From TWA4 sp051879195 (GTDB lineage Bacteria > Bacillota > Clostridia > Lachnospirales > Lachnospiraceae): a DNA stretch of 64,000 nucleotides. Shown here in pieces: positions 16,021 through 24,815 of the stretch. Both the position numbers and the translations under genes were made by a program. Every line of letters begins with the position of its first letter. Within the stretch, counting starts at the first letter, position 1. The notes below the pieces were generated by a model that saw only the letters and a list, made by a program, of their open reading frames with translations, searched no databases and had not been told where the DNA came from. The stretch spans positions 25,062-89,061 of the forward strand of contig JBJELO010000234.1 of the NCBI GenBank assembly GCA_051879195.1, read 5' to 3'.

Positions 16021-17667
16021 CTAAATGTAATCTCTGTCTACTGAATCACCTGCGGAAAATGAAGAAATTTTCTTAATAAAATCTACAATTTCATTTACCG
16101 TGGTTCCTGTTTTCTTTTGCCAGCCGGTGTAATAAAATTTCCTGTCTCCCAGAACCGCGTCTGCTTTTTTCTGATCGGGCACAACCAGCAGGACAAGAAT
16201 GCCTGCTTCATACAGGTGATGAACCGTAACAGCAAAATTTTCCTCCTCTTCAGGTACATACAGATATGTGTGCCTGCCGGAAACACTCAGATTTTTCTCC
16301 ACTGCTTCCACCGTTTCCATGGTTATACCGTCACTGCCTGCCGGAAATTCCACAACAGCCGGCGTCTGTCTTTTCAGCATGGAACGGAAAGTTCTGTTCA
16401 CTTTTTTTTCGTACCGGTCATCTGACTCCGGCTGCAGCGCGGTCACCACACCGCAGGCAGACGTCATGTTGGTAATCTGATCGATCAAAATCAGTTTTCC
16501 CAGCGTTTTATGGTTTTTAAATTCGTCTGCCACTACTTTATCAGAAAAAGACAAGATGCAGGAAGCAATTTCATTTTTTCGCAAACTCTCCGTTTTTTTC
16601 TTTTCTCCGGAATTGACATCAATAGAATACAAAATCCTGTCTACCGCTCCCAGAATCATTTTTGTTCCCAGCTTGATAAAAAAGTTTTTGCCTTTTTCCA
16701 ATCTGGTATCATCCATCCACAGCAGTGTGGCCGTAACTGAGGTTGTTATACGGATTCCGGAATCAGCCGCCAGTACGCATCCTCTCGAAACATCCACTTC
16801 CCTGTCAAGCTGAATTGTTACAGGCTGCCCTTTTTCTGCTTTTCCGACTTCCTGATTTCCCACATGGATGCTTTTTACATGAGCCTGCTCTTTACTGGGA
16901 AATGTGGTAATCGGATCGCCCGTATGTATGACTCCTGATTCGATCTGTCCCTGAAAACCGCGGAACTCATGGCCTGGCCGGCACACACGCTGTACGGGCA
17001 TATAGAATCCTCTCTCCTGAGCTGCTTCCGTAATATCCACATTTTCCAGATAGGAAAGCAGCGCGGGGCCCTGATACCAGGGAGTATTGTCCGATTTTTC
17101 AGTGACATTATCGCCTTCCGTTGCCGAAACAGGAATGATCACCACATTTTCCAGTGAAACAGCCTCTGCCAGCTGACCAATCTGTTCTTCGATCTCGTGA
17201 AAACGTGCCTCATCGTATCCGGCCAGATCCATTTTGTTGACAGCAAAGACAAAGTGGCGGATTCCCATCAGCGCACAGATTCTTGCATGACGCCGTGTCT
17301 GTACCAGAACTCCCTGTGTGGCATCTACCAGAATCACGGCAAGATCAGCAAAGGATGCACCCACTGCCATATTTCTGGTATATTCCTCATGCCCGGGCGT
17401 ATCAGCCACAATAAAGCTTCTGTAATCCGTTGTAAAATACCGGTAAGCCACATCAATGGTGATGCCCTGTTCTCTTTCAGCCATCAGCCCGTCCAGAAGC
17501 AGAGAATAATCGATCTTTCCTTCACGACTTCCCACCCTGGAATCCAGTTCCAGAGTTTTCTCCTGATCGGCATAAAGAAGCTTTGCATCGTAAAGGATAT
17601 GCCCGATCAATGTTGATTTTCCATCGTCCACGCTTCCACAGGTAATAAATTTTAATAATCCTTTCAT
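16021..17667 (-). CDS. cysN: Sulfate adenylyltransferase GTPase subunit with decayed kinase domain
   Basis: 548 residues. The GTPase domain shows G1 GSVDDGKSTLIG, G3 DTPGHEEYTRN and G4 NKMDLAGYD. EF-Tu-like beta barrels follow to about residue 430. The last 110 residues line up with APS kinase (CysC): KNLSVSGRHTYLYVP corresponds to its LxxxGRHTYLLD stretch and YEAGILVLLVV to its DAGLIVLVSF. Its P-loop is replaced by FPAGSDGITMETV, so kinase activity is unlikely. CysN with CysD makes APS from sulfate and ATP. Last gene of the sulfate operon, 17 bases after cysD. Confidence 0.92.
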   Translation of the reverse strand: MKGLLKFITCGSVDDGKSTLIGHILYDAKLLYADQEKTLELDSRVGSREGKIDYSLLLDGLMAEREQGITIDVAYRYFTTDYRSFIVADTPGHEEYTRNMAVGASFADLAVILVDATQGVLVQTRRHARICALMGIRHFVFAVNKMDLAGYDEARFHEIEEQIGQLAEAVSLENVVIIPVSATEGDNVTEKSDNTPWYQGPALLSYLENVDITEAAQERGFYMPVQRVCRPGHEFRGFQGQIESGVIHTGDPITTFPSKEQAHVKSIHVGNQEVGKAEKGQPVTIQLDREVDVSRGCVLAADSGIRITTSVTATLLWMDDTRLEKGKNFFIKLGTKMILGAVDRILYSIDVNSGEKKKTESLRKNEIASCILSFSDKVVADEFKNHKTLGKLILIDQITNMTSACGVVTALQPESDDRYEKKVNRTFRSMLKRQTPAVVEFPAGSDGITMETVEAVEKNLSVSGRHTYLYVPEEEENFAVTVHHLYEAGILVLLVVPDQKKADAVLGDRKFYYTGWQKKTGTTVNEIVDFIKKISSFSAGDSVDRDYI

Positions 17668-17684
17668 CGTGCAGTTTTCCTTCC

Positions 17685-18584
17685 TTAAAAATATCCTTCT
17701 CTTTTTCTGCGTTCCATACTGCCGGCTGCTTCATGATCAATGACACGGCTGGTTCGTTCCGAGGATACTGCACTCAGCGTTTCCTCAATAATTGCATCCA
17801 GCGTATCCGCTTCCGATTCTATACCGCCTGTCAGAGGATAGCATCCCAGCGTTCGGAAACGGACTTTTTTATATTCAATTTTTTCACCCTGTCTCAGTTT
17901 CAGGCGTTCATCATCCACCATGATAATATTGCCATCACGATAGATTACCGGCCTTTCTTTGGCAAAATACAACGGTACGATTTCAATCTGCTCTCTGCGG
18001 ATATACTGCCAGATATCATTTTCTGTCCAGTTGGAAATAGGAAATACGCGGATGCTCTCCCCTTTCTGAATTCTGGTATTATAAAGCTTCCACATTTCCG
18101 GTCTCTGGTTCTTGGGGTCCCATGCCTGTGCCGCATTCCGGAATGAAAAAATTCTCTCCTTGGCACGGGATTTTTCCTCATCACGGCGTCCCCCGCCGAA
18201 TGCGGCTGTAAATCCATATTGATTCAGAGCCTGTTTCAAAGCCTCGGTTTTCATGATATCCGTGTAAGCGGAACCATAATCAAAGGGATTGATGCCGGCT
18301 CTAACACCGTCCTGATTCGTATAGACCAGCATTTCAATACCCATTTCCCTGGCAATGCGGTCGCGGAACTGAATCATCTCCTTAAATTTCCATGTAGTAT
18401 CCACGTGAAGAAAAGGAAACGGCGGTTTTTCCGGATAAAATGCTTTCATCGCCAGATGCAGCATCACAGAGCTGTCCTTTCCTATGGAATACAGCATCAC
18501 CGGTTTTTCACACTCTGCTGCTACTTCCCGGATAATATAGATTGCCTCTGCCTCCAGTTTATCGAGATGCGATAGATCACCCAT
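17685..18584 (-). CDS. cysD: Sulfate adenylyltransferase small subunit
   Basis: 299 residues from the ATG at 18584 (GGGAGGAG just upstream); the frame is open 37 codons further but without a site. The PP-loop motif is MLYSIGKDSSVMLHLA, followed by FPFLHVDTTWKFKEMI, AFGGGRRDEEKSRAKERIFS and ISNWTENDIWQYI, as in CysD. It catalyses adenylyl transfer to sulfate, driven by the CysN GTPase. Located between the aprB-like ferredoxin and cysN. Confidence 0.95.
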   Translation of the reverse strand: MGDLSHLDKLEAEAIYIIREVAAECEKPVMLYSIGKDSSVMLHLAMKAFYPEKPPFPFLHVDTTWKFKEMIQFRDRIAREMGIEMLVYTNQDGVRAGINPFDYGSAYTDIMKTEALKQALNQYGFTAAFGGGRRDEEKSRAKERIFSFRNAAQAWDPKNQRPEMWKLYNTRIQKGESIRVFPISNWTENDIWQYIRREQIEIVPLYFAKERPVIYRDGNIIMVDDERLKLRQGEKIEYKKVRFRTLGCYPLTGGIESEADTLDAIIEETLSAVSSERTSRVIDHEAAGSMERRKREGYF

Positions 18585-18609
18585 TGTTTTACTCCTCCCG
18601 GATAATATT

Positions 18610-18924
18610 CTAGTATTGATTGGCAGCCTTTTTATTAACTTCCACCACTTGTATCTGTCCCTGCGGATTTTCAATTCTCCAGATGCTGAGATCACCTTTT
18701 TCCGATACGGTCATTGTACTTCCTCTTCCTCCCATATCTGCCCCCATATAGTAGTAAATGGCATCTGCCCGGCACTCCTTAACACAGGAGGTGCATCCCC
18801 AGCAATCCCTGAGATGACGGATTCCCGCTTTCCTTTCCTGATCCAGCTTGATCAGATTTCCCGGACAGGCTTCCACACACCGCCCGCATCCGACACACCT
18901 ATCTTTCCGAATCTGAATGCTCAT
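18610..18924 (-). CDS. aprB: APS reductase beta-like ferredoxin
   Basis: 104 residues with two 4Fe-4S motifs: CVGCGRCVEACP (residues 10-21) and CWGCTSCVKEC (about 41-51). A short C-terminal extension follows. It is shorter than the beta subunit of dissimilatory sulfate reducers, which has a long C-terminal tail. It should pass electrons to the flavoprotein encoded upstream, with which it overlaps by 26 bases. The name rests on context and cluster pattern. Confidence 0.85.
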   Translation of the reverse strand: MSIQIRKDRCVGCGRCVEACPGNLIKLDQERKAGIRHLRDCWGCTSCVKECRADAIYYYMGADMGGRGSTMTVSEKGDLSIWRIENPQGQIQVVEVNKKAANQY

Positions 18925-20629
18925 ATTTTTCTCCTCCCGTCACAAGATCACGATAAATGATTTCAATTTTTCCGTTTCGCATTCTGGAATTCACATATTT
19001 CCGCCAGTCATCCGATTTCTGCGGATAATCTGTATTTTCCGCAAAGCTGTGCCATCTTGTTTCCTTTCTGGCCATCAGATGAGCAATTAATACCTGACAG
19101 ACAATCAGCCGTTCTTTCAATTCGTAGATTCTCAGCAGATCATCCATGTCCCCGGCGAAAAGCTCCTGAACCAACAGCTGTACCCCGGCAATCTTTTCAG
19201 CAGCAATTTTCAGCTGCGCTTCATTGTACCGATAATCCACGCTGATACCACCTGCATATTGATCCATGATTTTCTGCATACTCTCTTCCAGCTGTTCTGT
19301 GGTCAGCGGAGAGGGTGATTTTTTCAGAAAGGCTTCGTATTCTGCCCTTTTTACTTTGCTTTTCTCCAAAAGCACCTTACTGTTGTTTTCCTGTCCTTTT
19401 CCATCCTGTGTTTTCAGATACTCTATGACAGCTTCTGCGGCGATTTCCCCTTCAGCCAGAGCACCGGTTACATATTTCTGCGGGCATCCTCCTGCTACAT
19501 CGCCGGCTGCATAAAGGCCCCGGATCGTCGTCCGTCGGTTCCCGTCCACCCAGTATCCGCTGGCCGTATGCCCGCCTACAATATACGGTTCCGTACCCTC
19601 AATCTCCACATTTTCCACGGAAGGTCCTCTGCCGGATTCCAGCCACCTGAGCGTCTGTGCGGGAGCCATATTCAGATAGGCTTTGTAGAGATCCTGCTCC
19701 TGCTGTGCTGAAATCTGATCCGTGCGCAGGTAACAGGGGCCTCTTCCCTTTCTGTTTTCCATCACAGTTCCGTAAACCCGCTGAGAAGTAGTCAGACCAT
19801 ATCGGTCTTCATAGACCTCGCCTCTGCTGTTGATCTGTCTGGCGCCAACTCCCTGAGCAATCGTTCCGGTAGGTGCGATCGTATCCTTGCACCGAAGAGC
19901 GATAAACCGCATTTCAAACGTGGTCATCTCTGCTCCCGCCAGAATCCCCATGGCATAACCGGCACCCGTATTGAAAGGAGGATACCACATTTTATGCCGG
20001 GAAAATCCCGGATTATTGGGGCGGTACAGACCGGCAGCTCCGCCGGCAGCACAGATGACCGCACCTGCATCTATATCGTAAAATATTTCCTGATTGACAT
20101 CGAATCCCCAGGCGCCCGCAGCCCGCCTGTTTTCTGTTTCTCCTTCTTCTCCGGAAACCTCAACTTTCAGATCCGTGATATTAACGTGGTTCAATACCGT
20201 AACATGTTCCTGAGAAGCAGCTGCTTCTGCCAGAAGCGGTTTAATATTTTCACCGTTGATCTTAATATTGCGGGGTCCTCTCGTTACATAATCTCCATTA
20301 TCATCTTTCAGAATCACAAGACCCAGATTTTCCAGTTCCTTCGTTACATGATTCAGTCGCTCCGACATGGACAGCAGCAGATCTTCACGGACAATTCCGT
20401 CCGCATCCCTTCTGGCATAATCCACATAATCCTGCGGAACTTTTCCTTTTGTAATGTATGCATTAAGCGCGTTCACACCTGCTGCCAGACAGCCGCTCCG
20501 TCTGATACCTGCTTTTTCCGCGATAAGCACATTGAGCCCGCTTTTTCTGCCCAGCGTAATCGCAGCAAAACAGCCGGCTGTACCTCCGCCGATAATCAAT
20601 ACATCAGTTCTTATTTTTCTCGTTTCCAT
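18899..20629 (-). CDS. aprA: APS reductase alpha-like flavoprotein
   Basis: 576 residues of the fumarate reductase/AprA flavoprotein family. FAD motifs are DVLIIGGGTAGCFAAITLG (residues 9-27), AGVNALNAYI, VICAAGGAAGLYRPN and the C-terminal GLYAAGDVAGGCPQKYVTGAL. The operon (sulfate transport, CysDN) supports reduction of APS to sulfite and AMP rather than fumarate reduction. Similar operons are known in Clostridium, for example C. acetobutylicum, for assimilation. No sulfite reductase is in the window. Start chosen at the ATG, 3 bases after a TTG. Confidence 0.85.
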   Translation of the reverse strand: METRKIRTDVLIIGGGTAGCFAAITLGRKSGLNVLIAEKAGIRRSGCLAAGVNALNAYITKGKVPQDYVDYARRDADGIVREDLLLSMSERLNHVTKELENLGLVILKDDNGDYVTRGPRNIKINGENIKPLLAEAAASQEHVTVLNHVNITDLKVEVSGEEGETENRRAAGAWGFDVNQEIFYDIDAGAVICAAGGAAGLYRPNNPGFSRHKMWYPPFNTGAGYAMGILAGAEMTTFEMRFIALRCKDTIAPTGTIAQGVGARQINSRGEVYEDRYGLTTSQRVYGTVMENRKGRGPCYLRTDQISAQQEQDLYKAYLNMAPAQTLRWLESGRGPSVENVEIEGTEPYIVGGHTASGYWVDGNRRTTIRGLYAAGDVAGGCPQKYVTGALAEGEIAAEAVIEYLKTQDGKGQENNSKVLLEKSKVKRAEYEAFLKKSPSPLTTEQLEESMQKIMDQYAGGISVDYRYNEAQLKIAAEKIAGVQLLVQELFAGDMDDLLRIYELKERLIVCQVLIAHLMARKETRWHSFAENTDYPQKSDDWRKYVNSRMRNGKIEIIYRDLVTGGEKYEHSDSER

Positions 20630-20673
20630 CAATCCGATTCATCCTTTCCCGTAATATGTTGCTGTGTCTGTTA

Positions 20674-21732
20674 TCAGATGAATACGGAATCATCTTTCAT
20701 GGAGCGGTTTTCAACCAGATAAGCCTGATCTCCCACCGTAACAAAAATGCGGTACAGAAAAACATTGACCGCTTCCCCGACCTCCACCGGCTGTTCTTCC
20801 AGTCCGCGGTGTGCCATCAGCACCGAATGATTGACCCGGACACGCAGTTCTATTCTGTCTCCCCGGAAAGCCACCCGCTCCACGATTCCCTCCGATGCGG
20901 AACTTTTGAATTTCTGCACCTCATCTTTTTTCCGGACACTGACAAATTCAGGCCGGACAATGGCATGCTCCGCTCCCGGAATTTCCTCGAAATTCACAAA
21001 AGCATGATAGTCCTCCAGAATTGCGGTTTCCCCGAAAAATGATGCGGTAAATGCAGTCTGCGGATTCTGGTAAATTTCCAGCGGTGTGCCGATCTGCTCG
21101 ATCCGTCCCTGGTTGGTTATAATAATTTCATCAGCTACTTCTATCGCTTCTTCCTGATCATGTGTAACAAAAATACTGGTGATGCCCAGCTTTTCAATCA
21201 TATCTTTCAGCCAGCTGCGCAGTTCTTTTCTGACTTTGGCATCGATGGCAGCAAAGGGCTCATCCAGTAAAAGCAGCTGTGGATTAGGAGCAAGTGCTCT
21301 GGCAAAGGCCACTCTCTGACGCTGCCCGCCGGACAGCTGGCTGGGATACCGCTTTTCCAGCCCTTCCAGACCGATCAGGCGAATCAGCTCGCTGACCCGC
21401 TCCTTAATCTTTGTTTTCTCCTGTTTCTGTACCTTCAGTCCGAAGGCAATGTTGTCAAATACCGTCATATAACGGAACAGTGCATAGTTCTGGAATACGA
21501 AGCCGATTCCCCGCTCGCTGGCGGGAATATTGTTGACCACTTTTCCGTCAATTACAATTTCACCGCTGTCCGGTGATTCCAGACCGGCGATCATACGCAG
21601 AATCGTTGTTTTTCCGCTTCCGCTGGGACCCAGAAGCCCGATGAGTTTTCCTTTTTCGATTCCGAAATTCACATGATCGGAAGCTTTATAGTTTCCGAAT
21701 GTTTTATTAATATCTTTCAGTTCAACGTACAT
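20674..21732 (-). CDS. cysA: Sulfate ABC transporter ATPase
   Basis: 352 residues from the ATG at 21732, which overlaps the cysW stop by 11 bases. Walker A is GLLGPSGSGKTTILR, signature LSGGQRQRVAFARALA, Walker B LLLLDEPFAAID and H-loop FVTHDQEEA. A C-terminal TOBE-like region (about 240-350) follows. It powers import of sulfate or thiosulfate with CysT, CysW and the binding protein. aprA begins 44 bases downstream, so uptake and reduction are one transcription unit. Confidence 0.94.
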   Translation of the reverse strand: MYVELKDINKTFGNYKASDHVNFGIEKGKLIGLLGPSGSGKTTILRMIAGLESPDSGEIVIDGKVVNNIPASERGIGFVFQNYALFRYMTVFDNIAFGLKVQKQEKTKIKERVSELIRLIGLEGLEKRYPSQLSGGQRQRVAFARALAPNPQLLLLDEPFAAIDAKVRKELRSWLKDMIEKLGITSIFVTHDQEEAIEVADEIIITNQGRIEQIGTPLEIYQNPQTAFTASFFGETAILEDYHAFVNFEEIPGAEHAIVRPEFVSVRKKDEVQKFKSSASEGIVERVAFRGDRIELRVRVNHSVLMAHRGLEEQPVEVGEAVNVFLYRIFVTVGDQAYLVENRSMKDDSVFI

Positions 21733-22561
21733 TGTCCGCATCCTCTTTCTTTCCACGATATTCCACAATACTTCGTATAACCAGTATGAAAATCGCCAGA
21801 ACCACCAGGATCGAAGACACGGCAAAAGCCGGAACATACTGGAATTCATTAAACAGAATTTCTATATGCAGAGGAAGTGTGTTGGTTTTCCCCCGCAGAT
21901 GGCCGGATAAAACAGATACAGCACCGAATTCACCCATGGCTCTTGCAGTACACAGTACAACACCGTAAACAAAAGCCCATTTGATATGGGGGAAAGTGAT
22001 TTTGCTGAAGATCGTCCATCCCTTCGCCCCCATCAGCGCTGCTGCTTCCTCTTCGTCCGTTCCCTGAGCCTCAAGGACCGGAATCAGTTCTCTGGAGACA
22101 AACGGAAACGTTACAAAGATCGTTGCCAGTACAATTCCGGGAACCGCAAATACTACCTTAATTCCCATGGACTGCAGATACGGGTACAAAGCACTCTGCC
22201 GCCCGAAAATCAGAATGAAAATCAGACCCGCAATAATCGGCGAAACCGTAACCGGTATGTCAATCATTGTGGTAAGAAGCTTTTTCCCTTTAAATTGAAA
22301 TCTGGTAATGGCCCACGCCGCAAACAGTCCGAAAACCGTGTTGATGATTACGGATATTGCTGTTGCCTCAATCGTCAGCTGCAGCGCTTTGATCGTATAT
22401 TCGTCCGAAACCGATTCTATGTACACATTCCAACCGCTGCGAAGTGCCTCGGTAATGACCGTAATCAGCGGAAGCAGCAGCATAACAGCCAGAAACAGCA
22501 CACTGATTCCGATCAGAAACCATTTGGTAACCGATGATGATTTTCTATTTTCCTGCATCAT
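21722..22561 (-). CDS. cysW: Sulfate ABC transporter permease CysW
   Basis: 279 residues with six hydrophobic segments and the binding-protein-dependent permease loop EEEAAALMGAKGWTIFSKITFPHIKW (split motif EAA---G). The initiation codon overlaps the cysT stop as ATGA. Length and position match CysW. Confidence 0.92.
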   Translation of the reverse strand: MMQENRKSSSVTKWFLIGISVLFLAVMLLLPLITVITEALRSGWNVYIESVSDEYTIKALQLTIEATAISVIINTVFGLFAAWAITRFQFKGKKLLTTMIDIPVTVSPIIAGLIFILIFGRQSALYPYLQSMGIKVVFAVPGIVLATIFVTFPFVSRELIPVLEAQGTDEEEAAALMGAKGWTIFSKITFPHIKWAFVYGVVLCTARAMGEFGAVSVLSGHLRGKTNTLPLHIEILFNEFQYVPAFAVSSILVVLAIFILVIRSIVEYRGKKEDADNVR

Positions 22562-23403
22562 CCATTTCCTCCCTGCAAAATTTCTGAATTTTTCGCCTGT
22601 ACCAGATTCACCAGAAACAGAATGAGAAATGAAGCAGCCAGCATGACAAGTGCGATTGCTGTTGCACTGGCGTAATCATATTCCTGCAACTCGGACATGA
22701 TGATCAAAGGCGTAATTTCCGTATAGTAAGGTTTATTTCCTGCTATAAATACAACGCTTCCGTATTCTCCAAGGCATCTTCCAAAGGCCAGTCCCGCGCC
22801 GGTAAACAGCGCCGGCTTCAGTTCCGGGAAAATGACCTTCCAGAAAACAACCGACGGTCCCGCTCCCAGTGCCCTGGCCGCCTCTTCACAGGAAGAATCC
22901 AGTTTTTCCAGCACCGGCTGTACAGCTCTTACCACAAAGGGAATGCCGATAAAAACCAGAGCAACGGTAATGCCGATTCTCGTGTAGGCAATGCGGATTC
23001 CGAAGCGCGCAAAAAAGCGTCCCACAAATCCCGTATCTGATGTAAGGGAGGTCAGTGCAATCCCCGCCACCGCGGTGGGAAGGGCAAATGGCAGTTCAAT
23101 CATCCCGTCCATTATCCGTTTGCCGGGAAAATCGTATCGCACCAGAACCCATGCAATCACCACTCCCATAACTGCGTTAACAACCGTTGCTGCAGCCGCT
23201 GTCAGAAAACTGACATAAAAGCTTGACAGCACCCGCTCTCTCGTTATCACTTCAATAAATTCCCTTATTCCCAGCTGCGAGGAATAAACAGCCAATGATG
23301 CCAGCGGAATCAACACAACACAGCTTAATATGGCAAGTGTGACTCCCATCGACAATCCAAAACCGGGAATCACCCGTTTACCAGATTTTTTCATGGCCTT
23401 CAT
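22558..23403 (-). CDS. cysT: Sulfate ABC transporter permease CysT
   Basis: 281 residues with six hydrophobic segments, the ELPFALPTAVAGIAL signature of the CysT/ModB group and the EAARALGAGPSVVFWKVIFP coupling loop. The start is uncertain: the first ATG has AAGGAG only 2 bases away, and a second ATG three codons later is equally plausible. It lies 64 bases after sbp. Confidence 0.92.
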   Translation of the reverse strand: MKAMKKSGKRVIPGFGLSMGVTLAILSCVVLIPLASLAVYSSQLGIREFIEVITRERVLSSFYVSFLTAAAATVVNAVMGVVIAWVLVRYDFPGKRIMDGMIELPFALPTAVAGIALTSLTSDTGFVGRFFARFGIRIAYTRIGITVALVFIGIPFVVRAVQPVLEKLDSSCEEAARALGAGPSVVFWKVIFPELKPALFTGAGLAFGRCLGEYGSVVFIAGNKPYYTEITPLIIMSELQEYDYASATAIALVMLAASFLILFLVNLVQAKNSEILQGGNG

Positions 23404-23467
23404 AACTCCTTATGTTTTTTTATCAGATCAGCCCCGAAGGGCTGACCTGTCCATCTCTCACATCCGT

Positions 23468-24532
23468 TTATTTTTCATAAATCTGATCGAAAACACCGCC
23501 ATCAGCAAAATGCGTTTCCTGTGCCTCATCCCAGCCGCCGAAGTCATCGATGGTTACCAGATTGATATTCAGGTCAAAAGTATCACTGTATTCCTGAAGA
23601 ATTTCTTCGTTGGAAGGACGGTAAAAATTGTCTCCTGCAATTCGCTGTGCTTCATCGGAATAGAGATATTTCAGATACTCGGTTGCCACATCACGGGTTC
23701 CTCTGGAATCAACCACCTCATCCACAACTGCTACAGAAGGCTGGGCCAGGATACTGATACTGGGCGTTACGATTTCATAATCATCGGGAGCATCTTTAAT
23801 GGAAAGATAAGCTTCATTTTCCCATGCAAGCAGTACGTCGCCCTGTCCGTTTTCCACGAAGGATGTGGTTGCACCTCTGGCACCGGAATCAAGCACCAGC
23901 ACGTTTTCATATAATTTTTTCATGAAATCTTTGATTTTGGTTTCATCTCCGCTATACAGCTTGTCCGCATATGCCCATGCAGCCAGGTAATTCCATCTGG
24001 CGCCGCCGGATGTTTTGGGATTTGGCGTAATGACACCGATACCATCTTTCACCAGATCTCCCCAGTCCTTAATATTTTTGGGATTCCCTTTTCTTACCAG
24101 AAATACGATAGTCGATGTGTAGGGAGAGCTGTCCTTGTCAAACTCTTCTTTCCAGCCGGGTTCAATCAAGCCGGCATCTTCAACGGCTTTTACATCATAT
24201 TCCAGCGCCAGAGTCACCACATCAGCTTCCAGTCCGTTAGCTACCTCCAGAGCCTGTTTTCCGGAGCCGCCGTGTGACTGGGTGACCTCCACATCCTGAC
24301 CCGTCTGATCTTTCCAGTACTCTGCAAAAACTTTATTGTACTGCTCGTATAACTCTCTGGTAGGGTCGTAGGAAACATTGGTAAGGATGACCTTATCTGC
24401 AGCTGATGCATTTTTCGCTGCCTCTGTTGCTGCGTCTTTACTTCCTCCGCCGCCGCATCCTGTCAGACTTCCTGCTGCCAGAGCTGCCGCCAGAACTGCT
24501 GCCAAACCTGTACTTACTAATCTTTTTCTCAT
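23468..24532 (-). CDS. sbp: Sulfate-binding lipoprotein
   Basis: 354 residues from the ATG at 24532 (AGAGGA 7-8 bases upstream). A lipoprotein signal ends in LTGCGGGG. The mature protein has the sulfate-binding family hallmarks LTNVSYDPTRELYEQYNKVF, QSHGGSGKQA, NPKTSGGARWNYLAAW and the WENEAYL segment. It captures sulfate or thiosulfate outside the cell and delivers it to CysTWA. First structural gene of the operon, preceded by about 500 bases of leader with two hairpins and a Cys-rich small ORF. Confidence 0.94.
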   Translation of the reverse strand: MRKRLVSTGLAAVLAAALAAGSLTGCGGGGSKDAATEAAKNASAADKVILTNVSYDPTRELYEQYNKVFAEYWKDQTGQDVEVTQSHGGSGKQALEVANGLEADVVTLALEYDVKAVEDAGLIEPGWKEEFDKDSSPYTSTIVFLVRKGNPKNIKDWGDLVKDGIGVITPNPKTSGGARWNYLAAWAYADKLYSGDETKIKDFMKKLYENVLVLDSGARGATTSFVENGQGDVLLAWENEAYLSIKDAPDDYEIVTPSISILAQPSVAVVDEVVDSRGTRDVATEYLKYLYSDEAQRIAGDNFYRPSNEEILQEYSDTFDLNINLVTIDDFGGWDEAQETHFADGGVFDQIYEK

Positions 24533-24588
24533 AATATTATCCTCTCTTTCCATGCTATGCATTTTCAATTTTCATTTTGCCAACATAG

Positions 24589-24690
24589 AAAAACCGAAGG
24601 TCTGAACGTCCGATTTCCGCGCCGCAGACTGTGCATGTTCCCATGCTTTATGTCCGCAGCCGGATTTCTGTCCTGTTCAAACCTCCGGTT
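24589..24690 (-). ncRNA. Branched hairpin with U-run in the sbp leader
   Basis: On the minus strand a 16-base outer stem (24690-24675 with 24607-24592, two G-U pairs) encloses a 9-base stem (24660-24652 with 24629-24621, two G-U pairs). A 5-base hairpin with tetraloop GGAA caps it (24646-24633). The outer stem runs into TTTTT at 24593-24589. It lies 57 bases before sbp. It may be a second attenuator, another RNA element, or a member of the palindrome family found elsewhere in the window. Confidence 0.6.
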
Positions 24691-24757
24691 TTCCGGTCAG
24701 CTGAAATCATTTCCGACTTGTCTGTCTCCCTGCAATTTTCAAAAGGTCTCTGACTGC

Positions 24758-24787
24758 AAAAAAGGCAGATACGATTCCGTACCTGCC
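24758..24787 (-). terminator. Intrinsic terminator after the Cys-rich leader ORF
   Basis: Minus-strand GGCAGGTACG pairs with CGTATCTGCC (one G-U) around GAAT, followed at once by TTTTTT. It stands 28 bases after the leader ORF stop and 225 bases before sbp, so it must be bypassed for the operon to be expressed. Confidence 0.85.
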
Positions 24788-24815
24788 CTGAATTAATGAT
24801 CATAACAAAAAATAC

